In this document: positions 23,370-27,795 of the stretch, in pieces
Layout: each line of letters starts with the position of its first letter
Numbering within the stretch: the first letter of the stretch is position 1
Assembly (NCBI GenBank): GCA_035480575.1
Contig: DATIHR010000007.1
Span: 1 to 27,795, forward strand
Source: PMNU01 sp035480575
Lineage (GTDB): Bacteria > Patescibacteriota > Saccharimonadia > Saccharimonadales > UBA4665
Reading direction: 5' to 3'
DNA length: 27,795 bases
Program-made: the position numbers and the translations under genes
Notes under the pieces: model-generated
What the model was told of the DNA's origin: nothing
Database searches by the model: none
What the model saw: only the letters and a program-made list of their open reading frames with translations

Positions 23370-23822
23370 ATGGATACACCACACAAAGAGACATATGAAT
23401 TCCTAAAAAATCATACCTGCGGCGTGCTTTCGACCGCTTCCAAAGAGGGCAAACCCTGGGGGGCGGCCATATATTACGCTGCGGACGAACAGCTCCGTAT
23501 ATATTTCTTGACACACAAAGGCAGCCGCAAGTTCGAAAACATTGACGAACATCCACAGGCAGCACTAACCGTTGTAGACAACGACGCTCAGACAACCGTA
23601 CAGGCCGCAGGCACGGTTGAGCTTGTACCAATTGGTAATGAACACGACGAAGCCTACCGTATGCTCGTGCAGATCCATCCACCTGGTGAATATCGCTGGG
23701 TGCCGCCTGTTAGTAAACTACACGACGGCGAAATTATGCTATGTCGGTTTACACCCCAGCATTTACAGTTATCTACCTTTGACCCTGACAAAAGCAAAGC
23801 CGACGTCCACAAAATTATATAA
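23370..23822 (+). CDS. Pyridoxamine 5'-phosphate oxidase-like protein, second copy
   Basis: This 150-aa split-barrel protein has CGVLSTASKEGKPWGAAIYY, IYFLTHKGSRKFENIDEHP and QAALTVVDN, the same order as in the product of 20875-21390. It is clearly a paralogue or member of the same family. FMN, F420 or heme binding is plausible, reaction unknown. It lacks the N-terminal extension of the other copy and ends in a polar tail. The start shows no Shine-Dalgarno but a TGG-TACAGT box 6 nt before ATG. It is convergent with capA, 4 bp apart. Confidence 0.83.
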   Translation: MDTPHKETYEFLKNHTCGVLSTASKEGKPWGAAIYYAADEQLRIYFLTHKGSRKFENIDEHPQAALTVVDNDAQTTVQAAGTVELVPIGNEHDEAYRMLVQIHPPGEYRWVPPVSKLHDGEIMLCRFTPQHLQLSTFDPDKSKADVHKII

Positions 23823-23826
23823 ATCG

Positions 23827-25188
23827 CTACAGATCTTTGGTGGTAATCAGTGGGATTTGCAGGTTATTGGCAGTTAGCAAATTGGTAATGCGCTCTTTTT
23901 GGGCAGCGATGGTCGTCTTAAGCTGCTGCGCATCGAGCATTGCTTGCGTAGCGTTTTCTAACGGCATAATCTTTAGGTCGTAGCGCGCGTCTAGGTCTTG
24001 GGCGGCTGCTTGAGTAGCGTTCCATTTATACTGCATATAAATCGGTAGGTACTGCGTTTTGGATATCTTTTTGGTCTTAATGTCTATGTTCATGATTGCC
24101 AGTCCGTTAAATAATGTCTCGGGCGGAATTTGGCTGTTAATGAAATTACCAAGGCTATACCACACGAGTGTCTTCTTGCCACTGGCGCCCACAAGCTCGT
24201 CGACTGTTTGCAGCACGTGCGGGCCATGGCCCAGCACAAGGTCCACACCCTGATCAGCTAAAAACTGAGCCTTAGCTTGCTGGTCGGCGTTTACCTCGTT
24301 AGCATACTCAGTACCCCAACGCATACTGGCGATAATAAATTGAGCACCATTGGCTTTGGCCTCTTTTATTTGATTACTAGCAAATTCTTCACTAAACACA
24401 TTAACACCAAAGCTGTTTTGCACTGGCTTATTGGTGTATGTGGTGTAGGCCAAAAAGGCAAACTTAACACCATCTACGGTAAAGTAGCGCACCTTGCTGC
24501 GCTCTTCTTGAGTGCGGTTTTGTCCGGCTACGGCCAGCATATTCGGCACTTTGTCCCAAGCGAACATAGAGGCACTTATAACGTCCTGCGTCTTGTCAAA
24601 GCTATGGTTCGAAGCGGTGTTTACTAGGTTACACCCGAGCCTGCCCATATCGCGGACAAACTCGGTTGGCGAATTAAACTCCGGGTAACCGGTAATCTCG
24701 TATTGTTTGCCGCCGTTTAAGATAGGATCGTTACAAAACCTAATGTCAGCCTTTTTGAAGAGAGGTACAAAACTGCTCATAAGTGGCAGGTAATCGTAGG
24801 TACCATCATCCTTGAGCGCTGCTGCGTTTACTGAATCGTGGGCAATAAAATCGCCAGCCGCCATAAGCCGTATGCTGGTTGGCGCAGCTGCGGGTGGCGG
24901 CGGGGTAGCAGCCCGTTGACTCGATTTACTTATAGAATCGATAACCGACGGTACCGCAAAGGCAGCCGCACCAAGCACCACTATTACAGCGACAATGGCG
25001 GCAATTTTCTTCCACGGATAATACCGCTGCGGCCGCCCTGCTTGTTGGCGCGCGGTATGGTAGCGCGGTGGAGGTGGTGGCACATCAACCACACTGCTGC
25101 GGTCTGGGTGGGGTTCTAGCTCGGATAAAGGTTGCACACGAGCTGCATGGCGTAAACGTTCATTGGGGTCTATATTTTGAGGATTCAT
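23827..25188 (-). CDS. CapA/PgsA-type metallophosphatase-like surface protein
   Basis: This 453-aa protein starts with a proline-rich cytoplasmic tail (about 1-58), a membrane anchor (about 60-84) and a Pro/Ala linker. The CapA domain (about 105-400) is a calcineurin-like fold linked in other bacteria to poly-gamma-glutamate or surface polymer formation. Motifs present are AAGDFIAHD (Asp113, His117), NTASNHSFD (Asn194, His195) and GHGPHVLQ (His321, His324). The usual HWG motif reads MRWGTEY: the expected His is Arg290, one base away (CGT for CAT). NLExP is replaced by CNDPIL. Activity may be altered. It follows rmuC by 12 bp and is likely co-transcribed. Confidence 0.87.
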   Translation of the reverse strand: MNPQNIDPNERLRHAARVQPLSELEPHPDRSSVVDVPPPPPRYHTARQQAGRPQRYYPWKKIAAIVAVIVVLGAAAFAVPSVIDSISKSSQRAATPPPPAAAPTSIRLMAAGDFIAHDSVNAAALKDDGTYDYLPLMSSFVPLFKKADIRFCNDPILNGGKQYEITGYPEFNSPTEFVRDMGRLGCNLVNTASNHSFDKTQDVISASMFAWDKVPNMLAVAGQNRTQEERSKVRYFTVDGVKFAFLAYTTYTNKPVQNSFGVNVFSEEFASNQIKEAKANGAQFIIASMRWGTEYANEVNADQQAKAQFLADQGVDLVLGHGPHVLQTVDELVGASGKKTLVWYSLGNFINSQIPPETLFNGLAIMNIDIKTKKISKTQYLPIYMQYKWNATQAAAQDLDARYDLKIMPLENATQAMLDAQQLKTTIAAQKERITNLLTANNLQIPLITTKDL

Positions 25189-25200
25189 AGTTACTGTCTA

Positions 25201-26292
25201 TTATTCATCGTCTAGGGCCGGTTTATCAAGCAGTAATGGCTCGACCGAAGGGCTAACATTTGCAATTTTAACAACATCCTTGTCGACCTTGCGTAATTCT
25301 TTATGGGCGTTATTAAAATGATTCACTGTTGTACCGAGCGAGCCGCCTAGCTTTTGCATCAAATCTTCGTAGGCGCCAATATGCCTGCCTAGCTCGCCCA
25401 CGCGCTTTTGTATCTCTTTGGCCTGTTCTTCTATTTGTAAGCTGCGCAGCCCCTGCAAGACTGTTTGCAGGTACGCCATAAACGTTGTCGGGCTTACAAT
25501 AATGACGTTCTTCTCGCGGAAGGCGTATTCTATGAGGTCACGCGCGCCGGCGGTCGTGACGCCTACTTTATTTACAAGCAAATCGTAATAAATCGCCTCG
25601 CTGGGAATAAACATGAAGGCGTAATCCATAGTGCCCTCTTTGGGGCGTATGTATTTGCTGGTTTCGTCTATGCGGTTTTTTAAATCGGCTTTGAAAGCGC
25701 GGGCGTAACCATCGCGCGCCACTTTATCTTTTTCTTCAAGCAACCGATTATAGTTCTCTAGGCTAAATTTGCTATCTACGGGCAGCATACGGCCCTTATC
25801 TAATATAATGACTGCATCACAAATAAGGTCATGACCCATTTCATCTTTGCATATTTTAAACTGCAGTTTAAATCGCTCGGGCGGTAGTACGTTTTCGAGC
25901 ACTTGGTTCAGATAATACTCGCCTAACACGCCGCGTTGCTTAGGATTTTGAAGCACGTTCTGCAGCGTTTTAAGTTCGTCGGCGACGTTAACCACCCGCC
26001 TGTTCGTTTCGTCCAGTTTAGTCAGGCGTTCGGTAACATCGGCGATCAGCCGGCTGCTGGCAGTAAACTGCCTTTGTATCGATTCGCGCATGAGTTCTTG
26101 GTTCTTATCGAGTCGTTCCGTCAACTGATGTTGCAAGCCGTCTTTAAGCTGGGTAATGTCGACGCTCAATTTCGTAAGGTCCTGCTTTAGCAGCAGTGCG
26201 CTTTGCTGGTCATGCGGTACCGCGGGGCGGCGCACTACAAGCACCAGCAAGACCGCACACAGAACACCCAACACAATAATAGCCACAAGCAT
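25201..26292 (-). CDS. rmuC: RmuC-family protein
   Basis: This 363-aa RmuC homologue starts with a membrane helix (about 2-22). A coiled-coil region follows (about 30-125), then the nuclease-like RmuC domain with GVLGEYYLNQVLENVLPPE, GHDLICDAVI, LPVDSKFSLENY and MFIPSEAIYYDLL. RmuC limits DNA rearrangement at inverted repeats, and its catalytic action is not settled. The ATG is only 15 nt from the first base of a TACAAT -10 box (26302-26307), so its leader is nearly absent. It is upstream of capA. Confidence 0.94.
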   Translation of the reverse strand: MLVAIIVLGVLCAVLLVLVVRRPAVPHDQQSALLLKQDLTKLSVDITQLKDGLQHQLTERLDKNQELMRESIQRQFTASSRLIADVTERLTKLDETNRRVVNVADELKTLQNVLQNPKQRGVLGEYYLNQVLENVLPPERFKLQFKICKDEMGHDLICDAVIILDKGRMLPVDSKFSLENYNRLLEEKDKVARDGYARAFKADLKNRIDETSKYIRPKEGTMDYAFMFIPSEAIYYDLLVNKVGVTTAGARDLIEYAFREKNVIIVSPTTFMAYLQTVLQGLRSLQIEEQAKEIQKRVGELGRHIGAYEDLMQKLGGSLGTTVNHFNNAHKELRKVDKDVVKIANVSPSVEPLLLDKPALDDE

Positions 26293-26301
26293 AGTTGTCT
26301 T

Positions 26302-26307
26302 ATTGTA
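26302..26307 (-). promoter_or_regulatory. -10 box of rmuC
   Basis: TACAAT on the minus strand leaves a 2-4 nt leader before ATG 26292. No ribosome site is visible. Confidence 0.45.
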
Positions 26308-26324
26308 CCTCTTTTATCGACGCA

Positions 26325-27125
26325 TCAATAAATCTTGAGCGACTTTATAACGGCAACCGCTTGGTCGTACGTTGGCGTTGCAAAGTTTGCCTTCGAAACA
26401 GGATCAAATGCCAGACTATTATTGCTATCCGTGCCGTACCCACCAACGAACAGATACGCATCGCCTGTCAAATTAACGCCATAGCCAAGTACCTGGCCGG
26501 CCTTAAAGGCAGTACTACTACTGACAATAACAAAGGTAAACGTGTTCGCGTCGCTGCCGGCGTCGGTAATATTAGTGTACTGGCGTTGCTGTTCGGTCGG
26601 CGCGTCGTAAGCGACCACTTCCGAATCACGAACCGCAATGCTTTTAATAACGGTATTTTGCATGGCATCAGGGATGGTGCCAGTTCGCATGCGCAGCGTA
26701 AACACGCCCTCGGCAGACGAGCCATCGGCCTTAGTGTAGGTAGTCTTCGGCGAGGTCACTATAACCTCGGACCGCTCGGCATATTCGCGGACTGTCCAGT
26801 CTTTGCGGTGCGTGAATTCTACATTAAGCTTGCTGCTCTTGTAGGTTTCGGGCGTGGCGTCGCTAACCACCGGCTTCTCTGCAGGAGGCGGAGTGGGTGG
26901 TGCAGTCGTTGCCGCCTTAGGGGTAGTGTCGCGAACCATAAAATACCAGTAGGCAGCGCCGCCAACAACAAGCAAGCCGAGCAGGCTTAGGCCAATAGTC
27001 AAACCCACTACTTTTTTGCGGTGCACGGCTTTTTTAGCAAAGTACGGGGGTTGTACTGGCGACATGTCAGGCTCCGTATGCTGCATGGGCATAGGCTCGT
27101 TTGGTTGGTCTGTATTTTGCTCCAT
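26325..27125 (-). CDS. Membrane-anchored PsbP-like extracellular protein, 266 aa
   Basis: The first 35 residues are proline/methionine-rich and cytoplasmic. A basic patch (KKAVHRKK) then leads into one membrane helix (about 39-62), a Thr/Pro linker (about 68-88) and an extracellular beta-rich domain (about 93-266). ETYKSSKLNVEFTHRKDWTV resembles the opening of PsbP-like lipid/protein-binding domains often found on secreted proteins in this lineage. No catalytic residues can be named. It ends with TGA and lies 32 bp upstream of rmuC, which has its own promoter. Confidence 0.75.
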   Translation of the reverse strand: MEQNTDQPNEPMPMQHTEPDMSPVQPPYFAKKAVHRKKVVGLTIGLSLLGLLVVGGAAYWYFMVRDTTPKAATTAPPTPPPAEKPVVSDATPETYKSSKLNVEFTHRKDWTVREYAERSEVIVTSPKTTYTKADGSSAEGVFTLRMRTGTIPDAMQNTVIKSIAVRDSEVVAYDAPTEQQRQYTNITDAGSDANTFTFVIVSSSTAFKAGQVLGYGVNLTGDAYLFVGGYGTDSNNSLAFDPVSKANFATPTYDQAVAVIKSLKIY

Positions 27126-27196
27126 TGTCTTTTGCCCCTGTCTACTATGTACAATCTACAACAAACTTTTAAGTGTAGCAACCTGTTATATTACTC

Positions 27197-27280
27197 TTGC
27201 GTTAATTACTGCTAGTGCTATATTGGGAATTACGGAAGTGTGAGGCTTCCAGTAAGACCTGGGGTATTCCCCGGGTCTTT
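27197..27280 (+). ncRNA. Candidate small RNA with promoter and two hairpins
   Basis: TTGCGT (27197-27202), 16 bp and TATATT (27219-27224) preceded by TGC make an extended promoter. The transcript would start near 27231. Two hairpins follow: GGAAG/CTTCC (27234-27250), and an 11-bp stem with one G-U pair, 27254-27264 with 27269-27279, loop TATT. The last stem is followed by only a short T-run. An RNA of about 50 nt is possible. No known RNA family is recognised. Confidence 0.4.
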
Positions 27281-27404
27281 AAAATTGTGGTCTTTATTTT
27301 CTGATTTGTCAGGCTAAGTTTATTTAGGGTTTAGCTCGATATTTTCGAAGTTCCTTCCTTTTTCTTTCATCACCCATACTATTGACTCCGCCGGTTTTCC
27401 TAAT

Positions 27405-27434
27405 GTTACTTCTTTTGACCGCAAAAGAAGTAAC
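27405..27434. repeat. Perfect 12-bp inverted repeat
   Basis: GTTACTTCTTTT (27405-27416), loop GACCGC, AAAAGAAGTAAC (27423-27434). Similar AAAGAAGTAACC-type inverted repeats occur in intergenic repeats of other bacteria that I know of, but I cannot search for copies here. Confidence 0.9.
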
Positions 27435-27446
27435 CAAGAAATACTC

Positions 27447-27622
27447 TCGGTACGCATCATCCACTCTACTGCTTCCAAGGTACTTGGACGGCGCAAAAAG
27501 AACTCCTTCCACATTCGTTCCGGTCGGCCCCTCCCTTTTGATTTCAGATTATTCCGGGGCGCACTTTTTGCTTGATTCCGTCCAAGCACCTTTCCAGCAA
27601 TCGGGTGGCTGCTGAGTACCGA
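27447..27622. repeat. Long imperfect foldback, about 176 nt
   Basis: Nested pairings run inward: TCGGTAC (27447-27453) with GTACCGA (27616-27622); then 8 of 11 positions pair between the flanks; GGTACTTGGACGG (27479-27491) with CCGTCCAAGCACC (27578-27590), one mismatch; GCAAAAAG (27493-27500) with CTTTTTGC (27564-27571); GCCCC (27527-27531) with GGGGC (27556-27560). The order is consistent with one rod-like structure. Confidence 0.65.
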
Positions 27623-27722
27623 ACTACGGCTGCGGGTTTTGTGGTGGGGCTGGCAACAGTAAACGGTATACATGTGGGTCTTACCACTTAGCTGAGCGCT
27701 CGGTATGCTACCCGTCCAGGTG

Positions 27723-27795
27723 ACTCTAGCCGTAGCGGAGCCGGAAAATAGATAAAAAGACCGAAAACAAAATCAATCAAGAATACCTTTCGTTC
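27723..27795. repeat. Terminal direct repeat, right copy
   Basis: Identical to bases 1-73. Circular closure would give a 27,722-bp molecule joining the gene-free right end to the Nudix side. Confidence 0.97.

Larger units (their letters stand above)
27281..27722. other. Gene-free structured region
   Basis: No plausible gene lies here. The longest frame (27320-27673, minus) reads as low-information Arg/Ser/Leu-rich sequence with no start signal. The stretch holds a perfect 12-bp hairpin (27405-27434), an extended foldback (27447-27622), the palindrome GAGCGCTC (27694-27701), and CTACGGCT (27624-27631) complementary to AGCCGTAG (27728-27735) inside the terminal repeat. This looks like a structured RNA or a non-coding mobile repeat, not simple spacer. 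Confidence 0.6.

Noticed and set aside
27320..27673. 117-aa minus-strand open frame in the gene-free region
   Set aside because: Low-information sequence, no ribosome site or promoter, and it lies over extensive inverted repeats that explain the DNA better. It resembles spurious frames predicted from intergenic repeats.
1..27795. Complete 27.7-kb plasmid or phage
   Set aside because: No replication, mobilisation, capsid or integrase gene is present, and the content is housekeeping. The terminal repeat alone is not enough.
1..27795. tRNA, rRNA, tmRNA, RNase P RNA, CRISPR arrays or insertion sequences
   Set aside because: I looked for T-loop motifs, conserved rRNA/RNase P/tmRNA ends, regularly spaced repeats and transposase frames and found none. 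A GGTTCGAA-like string near 9122 lies within pheT.

Overview
This is most likely a chromosomal segment from a Patescibacteria/CPR genome, probably Candidatus Saccharibacteria (TM7) or a close relative. The evidence is the gene set: a membrane-anchored FKBP and cupredoxin, a grx-trxB pair, pheS-HIT-pheT, YajQ, PadR-PspC, a CapA-family protein behind RmuC, a VKOR-type DsbB substitute, a DUF2207 protein, and a two-TM protein of a type shared with Actinobacteria. No tRNA, rRNA, transposase or CRISPR array was found. Several genes (pheT, the HIT gene, padR, the phosphatase) end on TGA, so the standard bacterial code fits and UGA=Gly recoding is not needed.

Layout. 1-227: gene-poor edge. 228-2349 (+): Nudix hydrolase, ferredoxin-reductase-like flavoprotein, unknown protein. 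2359-4809 (-): cupredoxin, trxB, glutaredoxin and anchored FKBP, a redox/envelope block. 4997-5533 (+): unknown small protein. 5619-12670 (-): tight operon pheS > HIT > pheT > SDR > histidine phosphatase > DUF2207. 12706-13794 (+): nucleoside-deoxyribosyltransferase-like gene and yajQ. 13781-15177 (-): padR-pspC. 15217-18591 (-): 1124-aa SF2 helicase with a long tail of winged-HTH-like modules. 18701-20799 (+): glucosylglycerate-hydrolase-like GH63 enzyme overlapping a VanY-type carboxypeptidase. 20875-23822: pyridoxamine-oxidase-like gene, crp-type regulator (-), VKOR, two-TM protein, second pyridoxamine-oxidase-like gene. 23827-27125 (-): secreted PsbP-like protein, rmuC, capA. 27126-27795: gene-free and structured.

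Themes. (i) Six plus-strand genes have a -10 box whose first base lies 12-13 nt before the start codon, with no usable Shine-Dalgarno, which points to leaderless mRNAs. Other genes have a good Shine-Dalgarno and a leader of about 15-35 nt. (ii) The Crp-type protein has the CRP recognition-helix signature. A perfect TGTGA-N6-TCACA site lies between it and the VKOR gene, and a near-match lies before the first pyridoxamine-oxidase-like gene, so a small regulon is visible. Its cAMP cassette is not recognisable. (iii) A HIT (dinucleoside-polyphosphate hydrolase type) gene is translationally coupled on both sides inside pheST. (iv) The helicase is the most unusual protein.

The two contig ends share an exact 73-nt repeat (1-73 = 27723-27795) next to about 0.5 kb of gene-free DNA rich in inverted repeats. 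Either the sequence closes as a 27,722-bp circle, which is unlikely given the housekeeping genes, or the contig is bounded by two copies of an interspersed structured element. I favour the second.
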